From the NCBI GenBank assembly GCA_951812925.1, contig OX638372.1, positions 84,713,058 through 84,777,057 of the forward strand: a DNA stretch of 64,000 nucleotides, given 5' to 3'. Position 1 is the first letter of the stretch, and the number at the start of each line of letters is the position of its first letter. This DNA comes from Calliopum simillimum. Taxonomy: Eukaryota; Arthropoda; Insecta; Diptera; Lauxaniidae. The translations under genes and the position numbers were made by a program. The notes beneath the pieces were generated by a model. That model did no database searches. It worked only from the letters and a program-made list of their open reading frames with translations, and was not told where the DNA came from. Of the stretch, positions 43,187 to 54,265 are shown one piece after another.

Positions 43187-45109
43187 TTGAACGTGTCAAT
43201 AAATATGAAACACAAAGTGCAATTAGTAATGCGCTATGGAATAGCTATCAAAAATTTTGCAACAAATACGCTTAAATTAGCAAAAACCAGACAAACACTT
43301 GGCTATTTTACATTACGAAAAGCTTTACTTGATCAATATTGGGAAAAATATAACTCCATCTATATTGAAATAATAACCGCAGATCAAACTGAACCGGTTG
43401 TAAAGAACTTCATTGAGAATAACAATTGTGATGATATCGAAGCTTCATACTCAGTAGCTATGGGTGACCTTTATGATTGGATTGACATTTTATTAGATTC
43501 AAATAGTCGTAAAACAAATGCAAACTTATCCCAAGCCAAGTTAGATGAACAAAACTCTTCAATAGCAAGGGAAAATTTAAAGTCTCAGTATGAGAATCAA
43601 CGAATCTTAATTAACCAACAATTACGAACACTTTTCAATTTCCCTAATTGTGTTCATGAAAAGGGATCTGAAATTCAAAAGCTACAATGCGAAATAAATA
43701 ATTGCATTTCAGCGCTGCAATTATACAACATAGATATTATTAATTTGGATGCGGATTTTGTATACCAATGCTCAGGGCATCTGCCTGAGCATTCGCTCTC
43801 CTTATGGGAACAATCAATATCCCAATCAACCGAAATGCCAACATGGCAAGATTTCGATAATTTTTTGACAGACAGATTTCGAACTCTAGAAACTGTCTCT
43901 GATATAAAAACACCCGTTTTACATCAGTCCAACAAGCCGCAACGAATTACTCAAAAATCAAAAAAGACAATCCGTTCTTTTCACAGTAACATTGCAGGAT
44001 TTCAATGCAAGCTTTGCAGAGAATCCCATCCTCTTCGCACATGTAGCCAATTCTTGAAACTCAGTATTCCTGATCGATTTTCTCCGGTTAAGAAATTCAA
44101 TTGCTGTATCAACTGCTCAGCATATACACACGAGTTAAAAGACTGCAAAAGCTCAAATACTTGTTCGAAGTGCAAAAATACTCTTTTGCACAGAGAAATT
44201 TCTCCAACGAATCAACAATTTAAAAATCAAAATATGCAGGCCAAGCCTCAGTATCAGGGAAAAATTTATAACCATCGTTCTTCTCTACCTTACACTTCAA
44301 CAATACAGTCCATATCGCAGGATCCGACTACGTCGGAAAAAAATTCTCCAGCATCAAGCCAACAATGCAAAATTATTTCGTGTTTCACCAATGCCTCAAA
44401 AAAAGTGCTACTCGGCACACCTTTAATTTTTATATATCGCTCTGGATCAACATACAAAGCTCTTGATTTAATCGATGCAGCGTCTAAATGCACGTTCATA
44501 TCGGAACGCAAGCAGCGAATTTTGAAACTGCCTACACAACCAATTTCAGCTCAAGTATCCGGGCTCAATGGCGCTATAGGTTCCAATCCTACTATGATGT
44601 CTTCATTTTTCGTCGGTTTTCCTCAGTTCAAGGAAATTCCTGTTGAGGTAATGCCACTTATTGTGCCCAGAGCTACAGAAAATTTACCTTCAAATTCTTT
44701 TGACATTTCTCAGTTTCCTGAAGTGCCAACATTTAAGTTTGCTGTTCTGAATTTTGATAGAAATTCGATGATAGATGTCGATAATTCGTCCCATATTAAT
44801 TCTCGCTATAATACCGCCGATCTCGCAACCCGGGGGGTGGATCCTTTGGACCTTATGAAAAATAAAGTATGGTGGAAAGGACCTTTGTGGCTCAAACTCC
44901 CAACAACGCAATGGCCACAAATTGCATCTTCAATACAGCCACATACTACGCTGGTAATCAAACCAATCAAAACCTTTTTTACGAGCTCGGCGTTGAATGA
45001 AGAATTACGATTCTTATCTCTGTCATATATCTTTCGATATTTTAATCTCCCTAAAATACTTTCAAACCACAATTACGTTTGCCTTTCTGAAAACATTTCC
45101 TCAAAATAG
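43187..45109 (+). CDS. BEL/Pao Gag-protease protein fused in frame to a pre-integrase segment
   Basis: An open frame of 640 codons. Residues about 1-250 are a Gag-like helical region (LYDWIDILLDSNSR, REQ-type heptads, WQDFDNFLTDRFRTLE). Residues about 272-340 carry the BEL-type zinc knuckles (FQCKLCRESHPLRTC, CCINCSAYTHELKDC, CSKCKNTLLHRE), which bind RNA. Residues about 405-510 are a retropepsin-like protease with LIDAASKCTFIS at the active site. From about residue 540 (YNTADLATRGVDPLDL, VWWKGPLWL) the text is the segment that normally follows RNase H, before the integrase. The whole polymerase part is therefore deleted at about 44730-44800 without breaking the frame. The start could be Met 43187 or the Met at 43205 (MKHKVQL). 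It could still make Gag-like protein but not transpose on its own. Confidence 0.85.
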   Translation: MNVSINMKHKVQLVMRYGIAIKNFATNTLKLAKTRQTLGYFTLRKALLDQYWEKYNSIYIEIITADQTEPVVKNFIENNNCDDIEASYSVAMGDLYDWIDILLDSNSRKTNANLSQAKLDEQNSSIARENLKSQYENQRILINQQLRTLFNFPNCVHEKGSEIQKLQCEINNCISALQLYNIDIINLDADFVYQCSGHLPEHSLSLWEQSISQSTEMPTWQDFDNFLTDRFRTLETVSDIKTPVLHQSNKPQRITQKSKKTIRSFHSNIAGFQCKLCRESHPLRTCSQFLKLSIPDRFSPVKKFNCCINCSAYTHELKDCKSSNTCSKCKNTLLHREISPTNQQFKNQNMQAKPQYQGKIYNHRSSLPYTSTIQSISQDPTTSEKNSPASSQQCKIISCFTNASKKVLLGTPLIFIYRSGSTYKALDLIDAASKCTFISERKQRILKLPTQPISAQVSGLNGAIGSNPTMMSSFFVGFPQFKEIPVEVMPLIVPRATENLPSNSFDISQFPEVPTFKFAVLNFDRNSMIDVDNSSHINSRYNTADLATRGVDPLDLMKNKVWWKGPLWLKLPTTQWPQIASSIQPHTTLVIKPIKTFFTSSALNEELRFLSLSYIFRYFNLPKILSNHNYVCLSENISSK

Positions 45110-46247
45110 ATCAAATTTGTGAAGATACGGCTCACTCAAATTTCTCAACAAACGCACTTCTCAAAAAAAAAGCCAACGTCTCACTAAAATAGAGCCAATC
45201 GGATCCAAAAGTCAGCTGTTGACACTAAAACCTTTTCTGGATAGAGATAATGTTTTACGAGCAAATGAGCGCTTATCATTGTCACCAGCTCTCGACTATA
45301 ATGAACGATATCTAATTATTCTCACTTACAACAGCCCCTTTGCTCACTAGTTTTCAATATAAGACGAAAACCAATTAGTTTAGATTCTTAAACTAAAAAA
45401 TCTCATAAAAACAATAATAATTAATTGCAAGACCTGTGCCATCTCTAACAAATGATGCCTCGGACAATTGATGGCAACCGTGCCACCAGAAGAGTTCTCT
45501 ACATCACTTTCTAAAATAGATGATTGCCTTAACACCAGACCTCTCAATCTGAAAACGTAGCTGATTTTGCTGTCAGGCCATGCTCTAATAGGAGCACCTT
45601 TATTATCTCCTTCAAACTGATTCTTATATAAATAAAAAATTATTATTAACTTCTTATATACTTTTAACAAAAAATTATAATCTCTAAGTATTTAATTCTT
45701 TTAAATTTAAAAATGAAAAGAAAACTTTAATTTTTTCATACCTTTAAAAAAAAAAAATATTTTCGCAAAAAAATATTTCTTAATTTCATTCTTATTAAAT
45801 TGTAAGAAAGTTTTTTTTCTCAATTTTATATCTTTATACTACACATCTGGAAAAAAATCATTGTAACTCAAACCTTAAGAAAAATCTAAAATTAACTTTA
45901 AAATATTTAAACATAAGTACAACCTTCACCTAACTGAGCGTTCAGCCACTGAAGGCTTCTGATTTTTGCAATTTCTAAACGAATTTAAATCTTGCTACAC
46001 ATTCCATTATTTTCTTAAAAACAGAGAAAAAAATTATTTTTTGCAAACTACATAAAAATTTCTTTGTAAAAAGTTTTTTAAAATTATTAGCACTCAATTT
46101 AAATTTGAAAGAAAAAACTTTATCATTTAAAACTTTGAGAAGCAATGGAGTTGCATGCCCAACTGCGGGAATTTTCTTTAATGAATTAAAAATTGATTTC
46201 CGATAAACATGCCGAACTCTATTGCAGATACTGCAAGGCGGGCGGTA
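45110..46247 (+). pseudogene. BEL/Pao integrase N-terminal remnant and 3' internal region
   Basis: After the stop, pieces such as LLTLKPFLDRDNVLRANERL and YNERYLIILTYNSPFAH (45215-45360, shifted frame) match the zinc-binding region at the start of BEL integrases. From about 45370 to 46247 the DNA is AT-rich and non-coding, with no integrase core. Confidence 0.65.
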
Positions 46248-46800
46248 TGTTTATGCGAACACGCATAATCCCCAAAAGGAGGGATAAATTCCCCGTAGTT
46301 GGCAACGCAATTCCATTGCTTAACAAACAATGCCCCACAGTTTATACCTGTCAAAGTTCTTTCTTATTTTGCTTTTCCTTCTTTATTCGTTTTTATAATT
46401 TTACCTAACAAGCAACACGAGCAGCTGCAGCCGAAGTAATATATATATTCAACTCTAAAATAAGTTCAAATTGTGAAATTTCTATTTTTAATACTCATTA
46501 AAAAGTTTGTTTAAACCTCAACAATAAGAGTTTTCCTTTGTCCGGGTTATTTTTTCTTTCATCGAAGTTCTCAGTGGCGGAAGTTCTTCAACCTTCTTTG
46601 CAGTTTCTCAGTGGAGAATTCTAAAAAAGGTGTCAAAGGAGTTCATCGGCGAAGCGCCATCAAGCATCAATTAAAGAAGTGCTCCAGCTCGCTACCTCCA
46701 AGCTAGGAGTGAAAAAGGTAAACCTTTGACATCCACATTTCCCCCAACAAAAAACAATTCTCTGGCTCCTGGTTTATAGCGCAAGCCAGCGACCAGAACA
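46248..46800 (+). repeat. 3' LTR
   Basis: 553 bp, TG...CA, matching the 5' LTR except for one noticed base. Followed directly by the CTAAC target duplication. Confidence 0.93.
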
Positions 46801-46805
46801 CTAAC

Positions 46806-47204
46806 CAAAATAATTCGGTGAAATTTGATTCAGTCGCTTTGCCGTAAAAGTTAGCTCGAGGGATTGAAAATGAGCGAAATCGGCCAACGGACACGCCTAC
46901 CACCCATACAGTTTGAAATAAAATATTTTTAGAATTTGTCATAGCTGTAATGAAATTTTTTCATGTGCATAAAAAAAGACAACAGAATGACAGATGCGCT
47001 CGAAGTTGCTTTGTCGATGGTTTTGCGACAACTGAATGAAAGAGCATAAGCATGCGTGTGAAGTCTCTCTGCACAATTGTGCTATGGTTTGCCGACCTTT
47101 GCTATAAACTAATGTTATTTGCATTCATCTTTGATATGCTCAAAGATATTTGCGGAGAATAAATCAAGAGAAAACTGCGACTTCAATGTTGATGAAACAC
47201 CGTT
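46806..47204. repeat. Fly-type repeat continuing from 42286, and dispersed repeat
   Basis: GGGATTGAAAATGAGCGAAA and CCACCCATACAG resemble the head text of fly elements. 46915-47125 (TTTGTCATAGCTGTAATG, GATGGTTTTGCGACAACTG, ATGCGTGTGAAG) recurs at 57490-57665 and inverted near 56570-56630. Confidence 0.6.
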
Positions 47205-47582
47205 CCCAACGGGAAGAAATGAAGCTGCTTCCAAAAAGGGCGCAATAGAAGCACATCTCTGGTAGCATACAAAATATTTTCAGATTCTATTTTTTTTTTT
47301 ATTTCTTATAAAAGTTAATAAATCTTCCAAAACTTACAGAAAAAAAAAAATAGTTTTTTTGAAATGGAACTTAAAATTTTGAAAAACTTCTACGGAAAGG
47401 TATTTCATGCTTCCAAATGTGTGCTTCTACGGAAGCGTATTTCATGTGCTTCTGAAGATGTGCATCTCCGCTAGGACATGCTGTGTTAAAAAATAAGCAG
47501 TGAGAACAGCACTGGAAGCAGCTTCTTGCTTCACTAGAAGCGCAACTAAAGTCGTTTCAATGCGCTTCCGTTTCCCGTTGGG
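47205..47582. mobile_element. 378-bp MITE with CCCAACGGGAA ends
   Basis: CCCAACGGGAAGAAATGAAG (47205) is inverted at the right end (GCGCTTCCGTTTCCCGTTGGG, ending 47582) with small differences. The interior has several GAAGC / GCTTC words in both orientations (TGCTTCTACGGAAGCGTATT). The surrounding CATCGATGTT-type repeat occurs without this insertion at about 22995-23060. The duplication, if any, is short (GTT / TTG). Confidence 0.72.
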
Positions 47583-47879
47583 TTGTTTTACAAAAACATC
47601 GACGGTTTTTAATATCGATATTTAGAGTTTGATTTTTTTGCAAAATCGATTTTTAGCGTCGATGTTTTCACAAATTTTGTTTAAACAATGCTCATTCAAA
47701 ATTTTTTTAATGGTAATGAAAAATTTTTTACTATTAGAAATGCAAAAAAATTATCGCCTCAAATAAGTTTTTTGCAAATATCTTGCTAACGGTTACTATC
47801 AATTATTGCTATTAATTACTATCAATATTCTTTTCGTACTAGTTATAGCTTAGGAGATATCTTAATTAGAAAACTAGTG
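47583..47879. repeat. CATCGACGTTTT repeat remnant
   Basis: ACAAAAACATCGACGG, TTTGCAAAATCGATTTTTAG and GTCGATGTTTTCACAAATTT match 23020-23130. The remainder is AT-rich and unassigned. Confidence 0.55.
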
Positions 47880-48585
47880 AAGTCAATAAAGCCAAAAAAC
47901 AGGCAAAGTGAGGAAGTCCTCAAGAACAGCTCCGATTTTGATGATTTTTTTTATTTTTTATTTAAAATCAGGAACATTTTGGATCGCGGTCAGAATTATA
48001 TAATTTTTTAAACAATATTTAAAAAACTTATGTTTTCATAAAAAAAAATTGGAAAAAAATACAACAAACAAAAATTAAAATAGTCATTTTATATGTATTT
48101 GGCATTAGAATTGCAGTATCTTATATGGTTTCTGAGATATCTTCTCTTTTTATAGGGTCTAAAATTGTGTATATAAAAACTGTTGTCATATTTTTCTCAA
48201 GAACGACTTAAGCGATTTTAATGAAACTTTGGAAAATGATGCGCCTTAGCATACACTAAAGAATGAGATAGACTTTGACTTAGTATATACTTATGAAGAG
48301 GTGTGGCACCGCCCCAAATTTTTTGATATTTTGATTTTAGTTTTACTCGAATACAGATTTTGATGAAAAATTTTGAATGGTTAAAAAGTGGGCCTGGTAT
48401 TTTTTCCCAATTTTTTTTTATGAAAACATAAGTTTTTTAAATATTATTTAAAAAATTATATAGTTATGACCGCGCTCCAAAATGTTTCTAATTTTAAATA
48501 AAAAAAAAAAAAAATTTTTAAAAAAATCATCAAAATCGGAGCTGTTCTTGAGGAAAAGGCTCTATTGACTCCGCTAAACTGGCGA
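47880..48585. mobile_element. Foldback element of about 700 bp
   Basis: AAGTCAATAAAGCC (47881) and GGCTCTATTGACT (to about 48572) mark inverted ends; arms include AAGAACAGCTCCGATTTTGA / TCAAAATCGGAGCTGTTCTT and AACTTATGTTTTCATAAAAA / its inverse. Arms are about 190 bp. The centre (48290-48320) carries GTGTGGCACCGCCCC, the motif also seen inside the Transib-type element. Confidence 0.78.
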
Positions 48586-48599
48586 AGGTGGTAGCGTAT

Positions 48600-48796
48600 A
48601 TAAGCGGCTTAGGGGCTGTCCATAATCTCCGTGACGCTTCTAGGGGGGGAACGGTTCCAGCAAACGTCACTTTTTTTCATAGGGGGGAGGGAAGATTCCA
48701 GCAAGCGTCACGGGACGGCGTTTAAAATAACCTATTTTTCAGAAGAAAAAAATTAAGAATTAAACACAAGTTATTCAAAGGTATAAGAACTTCTAA
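48600..48796. repeat. GGGCTGTCCATAA-type repeat end
   Basis: GGGGCTGTCCATAATC (48611) followed by GTGACGC and two AGGGGGG runs, then CAAACGTCAC / GCGTCACGGGAC. It resembles a widespread insect MITE end; the companion end was not found here, though a similar start occurs near 63508. Confidence 0.4.
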
Positions 48797-50192
48797 TTTT
48801 ATTAATGTTTCCGATTTGGTTGTCAGAGAAAAGGCCGTTTTCACACTCAGAACTTCGAATTAACAATCGCAGTTTTTTAAATTGAATAATAGTACATACT
48901 TCCGTAGTTCTTACGATTATCGAATCTACAGTGTATGCAGTAGTAGGCATGCGCTTATTTTCTGATTTTCGTTCATGCCGCTCCCTGAAATCCTTCTAAT
49001 GGTCATAAAAACAAATACTATGAAGTTTCACGGCGATCGGATAACGATAACCCGGCGCTCAAGAGATGTCACGGTCAAGTTGCGGTTTCAGGCAAAAAAT
49101 AATGAAAATTTTTTTTAATAAAATTAGTCAAAGCATAATTTTATCTTATAGCAAATTGAAATACCTTTCTAACAAGCTATAATTGTTTAAAATCGGGTAA
49201 TAAATACGAATTCTATGAATTTTTCTTTTATCGACATTAGCAAAATTGTCGCAAAATGCCATACGACTACTTATGGTATTTTGCGGAAATTTTACTAATG
49301 TCGATAAAAGAAAAATTCATAGAATTCGAATTAATTACCCGATTTTAAACAATTATTTCAGTTTGCTTTAAGATAAAATTATGCTTTGACTAATTTAATT
49401 AAGTTAAAAAAAAATTTCATTATTTTTTGCCTGAAACCTCAACTTGACCTTGACCTCTCTTGAGGGCCGGGTTATCGTTATCCGATCGCCGTGAAACTTC
49501 ATAGTATTTGTTTTTATGACCATTAGAAGGATTTCAGGGGGTGGCATCAACGAAAATCAGAAAATCATAAATTAAGCGCATGCCTAATGCAGTAGGCATT
49601 TTTAAGGCTTTTTCGTAGTAAATCATTGTTGACTCAGCAAATAACTGTCGACCACTATTTTTTTCGTTATTGCAGCCGTAAGCGAAATAATTGAAAAAAA
49701 TTTATTTTAGCAACTTTTGACCTTGAATAAAATAACTTTTTTGGGCACACGATTTTGCAATTTACTTATCAAATGTTATTTTTTATGCATTAGTGAATGC
49801 TCTTCCGGCAAAAAAAAATTCATTTGGAACTATTTTTCAGAATTATTCTTCTTTGCTTCTGCTAAAGCAACATGGAAATCGTTCGTCAGCCGATCATTTC
49901 CGAAGTGCTCTAAGGATTTTGAAATTTTTTATTGAAAACATGTCGAAATACGATGTTTAACAGAACTCCGTAAAAAAATGGGGTACTCGAAAATTTTATT
50001 CAAATCAAATGTAACTTTAGTTGCATTTATTCAATCCTCAATTTTATGGTGTTAAATGATGTCTCGAAACAGGCTTTAAAATAAAAATTAGCAAAAATAA
50101 TATTTTTTTTATATAGTTTACACTGAAAAAAAAAAAAAAAAAATTAAATTGAGTTTCCCAAAATATGTCATTTTTGATATTATTTATTTTTA
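48797..50192. repeat. 1.4-kb foldback-bearing repeat, copy A
   Basis: Nearly identical to 52459-53799 (only scattered single-base differences and one deletion of about 56 bp seen). It contains an almost perfect palindrome with arms about 48940-49254 and 49266-49590 (AGGCATGCGCTTATTTTCTG... / ...AAGCGCATGCCT). The tail 49600-49960 also occurs inverted and older at 55065-55308 plus 56030-56130. The 72-codon frame (49717-49935) is identical in both young copies but has no recognisable motif. Confidence 0.85.
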
Positions 50193-50657
50193 ATTAACAA
50201 ACTTTGAGACCGGCTCCATACCTTAAAACTTAATTTCCTACAATGTTAGAATTCCATAACAAATAGTCCGCTCTTTAAAAATTACAAAAACCAATTTATA
50301 GCAAAAAAGTCATGAATATTTTCCAAAAAAATTAAAATTTTTGTACCGAAACAGCAACAAATTTAAATTTTGGATCAAAACTTTCTAAGAAGATAATGTT
50401 GACCTAGTCATTCTCTACAAAAGTTTGTTTTGAAAACATTACGTCGAAATGTATAGTTTCGAAGTAACGAGCACTCAAAGTGACTTGCCTTTTTTTAGTC
50501 CTATGATCGAAAACCGGCTGGGTTTTTTCCACTACCGATTCCTAATTTTTTTTTGAGATCTTATTTTTCTGACTTCTAGTTTCAGGAAATGGACGGGGAG
50601 CAAACAAATTCACAACTTTGCACATTTCATATATCTTGTGGGCGCTCTAACGTATAT
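50193..50657. other. No recognisable gene
   Basis: AT-rich DNA separating the 1.4-kb repeat from the next foldback element. Nothing coding recognised. Confidence 0.4.
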
Positions 50658-51602
50658 GTATATTAGAGAGGATCAAATTTTTTTTCCACTTACTTTCATT
50701 CAGTTTCGGATTCTACGTTAAAATCTAAGTTAAAAATTCCTTGGGACCATATATCTGCGGTGAATTTCGATTCAGCAAAAAATCGTTTGAAGTTTTGGGT
50801 TTTGTTTCGCTGTTGCGAGATTGTCTTTGATTATTTATAACTTCCGAACAACTTGTTGAATCGCTATGACTTGTGACACGCTAGAACTCATTAAAAAAAA
50901 TTTATTTTTTTGTTCACGTTTGTCTTAAATAGTTTTTCCCTCAACAGTTCTCATCTGCTTTCTTTCAAAATGTCATAACTTTAAAATGGCTGGCCGTATC
51001 TTAAAGAACAGAACTGCGTTGGAAAGGCCTTTTATTGAGCTATTGAAAAAAATTCAAAAGTAACGGTTTTTTTTTCTATGAAGATTAAATTTCTAATATA
51101 CTTTGTATGAAGTTTTTATCTGCCATCATTTAAAAGTTCATAAATTTGAAATGACTAGCCGTATCTGGATGAATAGACCCTCTCTAGATAGTTCATTTCA
51201 TACACTATAAAAAAATTTAAAAAGTAAATTTTTTTTTAAAAAAGATGAAATTTTTGGTACATTTTGTATAAAGTTTTATATATTTTCATTTAAAAGGTCA
51301 TAACAGATAATTGTTTTTCAATAAATTAGCCAAAGCGTTGATACTATGCAACAACACCTTTCTAATGGTGCTAAAATCATAGCAATACAACAAGTTGTTC
51401 AGAAGTTATAAATTATGAAAGTCAATCTCGCAACAGCGAAAAAAACCCAAAACTTCAAACGATTTTTGGCTGAGTCGAAATTCACCGCAGATATATGGCC
51501 CCAAGAAGTTTTCAACTTAGATTTTAACGTAGAGTCCGAAACTGAATAAAAGTAAGTGGAAAAATTTGGTTTGGAACAAATTGATCCTCTCTAATGTATA
51601 TA
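50658..51602. mobile_element. Foldback element of about 950 bp
   Basis: ATTAGAGAGGATCAAA (50663) is inverted at the right end (TTGATCCTCTCTAAT, to about 51596). The arms, about 200 bp, pair across TTCACCGCAGATATATGG / CCATATATCTGCGGTGAATT and CTCGCAACAGCG / CGCTGTTGCGAG. The middle contains degenerate units of about 120 bp with 'TCATAACTTTAAAATGGCTGGCCGTATC' and variants. TATA-like flanks on both sides but no firm duplication. Confidence 0.78.
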
Positions 51603-51865
51603 GCCTCATCAGACTTATTAGCATTATTGTCTTCAAAGTGGTTTTAAAATTTACGAACCTCTTGTTTTTAAATAATTTATTTTTTACAACTGACTTAAAA
51701 GTCCTAACTGCTGTGCTTCCAGTGCCGACTTAAGCCAAATGGGGGCCCTAGGCCTTTCAAATTTTGGGGCCCTCTTTTTTTAATAATTGTAAAATAAATC
51801 TTTATTTATGCATTTATAGATTTTTAACATCTTATTCATATCACTTAAAGGTTGTAAACACTTAA
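51603..51865. other. No recognisable gene
   Basis: A stretch with GGGGGCCCTAGGCC (51752) and a related TTGGGGCCCTC; typical of old repeat DNA. No coding content. Confidence 0.35.
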
Positions 51866-51869
51866 ATTG

Positions 51870-52410
51870 CAAAAAAAATTTGGTTCATAAAAAGAACTTG
51901 CAAGGAATTAAGTAAATTTTACAAAGAAAAGGTATACAGGTCTATTGTGGAGCCACACTTTATATACTGTCCCACTATTTTTTTTCCTCATGAAAGATTC
52001 CCAAATTGATGAGCTTCAAAAAATGCAAAATAAAGCTATGCGGTTTATACTTAAAAAACCATATGATACGTCAATTAAGGAAATGTTACGCAGCCTTAAC
52101 TGGCTAAGTATAAAACAACAAATTTTCTTTTTCACAATGAAGTTTATACATAACATTAAGAATGGCCATTTACCAGATTACCTAATGAATAACATTAAAT
52201 TTAATTATGAGGTACATAGATACACATAGATACACCAGAAGTAGAAATAACTTTAAGTTGCCTCTTTATAAAACAGAGGCTGAAAAAAATAGTCTGTCGT
52301 ACAAAGGATTGAAATCCTATAATGAATTACCTGAAAGTATTAAAAACTGTGATAGTAACTTATTTAAAAATAAACTTTATAATTATGCTAAATCATTAGA
52401 GATCCGATAA
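51870..52410 (+). pseudogene. LINE reverse transcriptase C-terminus
   Basis: FIKRTCKELSKFYKEKVYRS and IVEPHFIYCPTIFF (51872-51975) then, after a frameshift, DELQKMQNKAMRFILKKPYD, MLRSLNWLSIKQQIFF and GHLPDYLMNNIKFNYEVHRY. After a second small break come RSRNNFKLPLYKTEAEKNSL and YKGLKSYNELPESIKNCDSN to the stop at 52408. This is the thumb and tail of a non-LTR reverse transcriptase; catalytic boxes are absent (5' truncated). It lies between the two copies of the 1.4-kb repeat. Confidence 0.85.
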
Positions 52411-52458
52411 ATCCTGAGCAGTGAATAGTGAGTGGCACATGTTTCGAGGGTTAATTAA

Positions 52459-53799
52459 TTTTATTAATGTTTCCGATTTGGTTGTCAGAGAAAAGGCCGT
52501 TTTCACACTCAGAACTTCGAATTAACAATCGCAGTTTTTTAAATTGAATAATAGTACATACTTCCGTAGTTCTTACGATTATCGAATCTACAGTGTATGC
52601 AGTAGTAGGCATGCACTTATTTTCTGATTTTCGTTCATGCCGCTCCCTGAAATCCTTCTAATGGTCATAAAAACAAATACTATGAAGTTTCACGGCGATC
52701 GGATAACGATAACCCGGCGCTCAAGAGATGTCACGGTCAAGTTGCGGTTTCAGGCAAAAAATAATGAAAATTTTTTTTAATAAAATTAGTCAAAGCATAA
52801 TTTTATCTTATAGCAAATTGAAATACCTTTCTAACAAGCTATAATTGTTTAAAATCGCAAAATGCCATACGACTACTTATGGTATTTTGCGGAAATTTTA
52901 CTAATGTCGATAAAAGAAAAATTCATAGAATTCGAATTAATTACCCGATTTTAAACAATTATTTCAGTTTGCTTTAAGATAAAATTATGCTTTGACTAAT
53001 TTAATTAAGTTAAAAAAAAATTTCATTATTTTTTGCCTGAAACCTCAACTTGACCTTGACCTCTCTTGAGGGCCGGGTTATCGTTATCCGATCGCCGTGA
53101 AACTTCATAGTATTTGTTTTTATGACCATTAGAAGGATTTCAGGGGGTGGCATCAACGAAAATCAGAAAATCATAAAATAAGCGCATGCCTAATGCAGTA
53201 GGCATTTTTAAGGCTTTTTCGTAGTAAATCATTGTTGACTCAGCAAATAACTGTCGACCACTATTTTTTTCGTTATTGCAGCCGTAAGCGAAATAATTGA
53301 AAAAAATTTATTTTATCAACTTTTGACCTTGAATAAAATAACTTTTTTGGGCACACGATTTTGCAATTTACTTATCAAATGTTATTTTTTATGCATTAGT
53401 GAATGCTCTTCCGGCAAAAAAAAATTCATTTGGAACTATTTTTCAGAATTATTCTTCTTTGCTTCTGCTAAAGCAACATGGAAATCGTTCGTCAGCCGAT
53501 CATTTCCGAAGTGCTCTAAGGATTTTGAAATTTTTTATTGAAAACATGTCGAAATACGATGTTTAACAGAACTCCGTAAAAAAATGGGGTACTCGAAAAT
53601 TTTATTCAAATCAAATGTAACTTTAGTTGCATTTATTCAATCCTCAATTTTATGGTGTTAAATGATGTCTCGAAACAGGCTTTAAAATAAAAATTAGCAA
53701 AAATAATATTTTTTTTATATAGTTTACACTGAAAAAAAAAAAAAAAAAAATTAAATTGAGTTTCCCAAAATATGTCATTTTTGATATTATTTATTTTTC
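52459..53799. repeat. 1.4-kb foldback-bearing repeat, copy B
   Basis: Same as copy A with an offset of 3662 bp at its start; about 56 bp in the loop-side arm are missing (after AAAATCG near 52858). Right boundary similarity ends near 53799. Confidence 0.85.
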
Positions 53800-54265
53800 T
53801 TGTAAAAAAAGCTACAGATGAAACTTACCAGTCCTCCACTGGCAGGCCCACTCCAATTTTTGGTTCTCTAGAAAAACAATAAAATGTGGCTTCTAACGCA
53901 ATTTTTCAATACAATTGTTTTGAATTTGAAATTTTTAATTACACGGTAATTTGAATTTGAAAAAAGTGCGTTGGTACTTTCATTAGTACTATACAAGCAA
54001 AAAAACAGTCAGTAAACTAACTTCAGAATTTGAAAATTTTATTTAGTAAGAATTTTTAATTGAAAAAATGTACTGAATAGTTGTGGAAGATACTACATTT
54101 TATTGTTTTTCTGGAGAACCACTGGCAGGCCCACTCCAATTTTTGGAGGACTTGCAAGTTACACCTGTAGCTTTTTTTGCAAGAAAAATAAAAAATATCA
54201 AAAATGACATATTTTGGGAAACTCAATTTAAAATTTTTTTTTAATTGTACACTATATAAAAAAAA
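53700..54265. repeat. Inverted repeat overlapping the end of copy B
   Basis: AAATTGAGTTTCCCAAAATA (53751), TTGTAAAAAAAGCTACAG and TCCACTGGCAGGCCCACTCC return inverted or rearranged at 54130-54240 (CTGTAGCTTTTTTTGCAAG, TATTTTGGGAAACTCAATTT). Between them, 53967-54025 (GCGTTGGTACTTTCATTAG...) repeats the tail of the 482-bp units at 33000 and 33573. Confidence 0.7.

Larger units (their letters stand above)
42287..46800 (+). mobile_element. BEL/Pao LTR retrotransposon, internally deleted, young
   Basis: Two 553-bp LTRs (42287-42839 and 46248-46800) start TG and end CA. They differ at one base noticed by eye (A at 42576, C at 46537). A perfect 5-bp duplication CTAAC flanks the element (42282-42286 and 46801-46805). 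Immediately after the 5' LTR is TGGTCCTTCGAG, a plausible primer-binding site. A purine-rich GCAAGGCGGGCGG lies just before the 3' LTR. The total of 4514 bp is short for BEL/Pao because reverse transcriptase, RNase H and most of the integrase are missing. Confidence 0.93.

Noticed and set aside
42940..43275. Overlapping 111-codon frame upstream of the Gag frame
   Set aside because: It overlaps the longer 640-codon frame, lacks Gag features and is rich in Phe from T-runs.
45380..45670. 96-codon minus-strand frame in the BEL internal region
   Set aside because: Antisense to the decayed integrase-side region; no recognisable content.
49717..49935. 72-codon frame identical in two copies (also 53323-53541)
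   Set aside because: Identity reflects recent duplication of the whole 1.4-kb repeat; the inverted older copy does not preserve it cleanly and no motif is visible.
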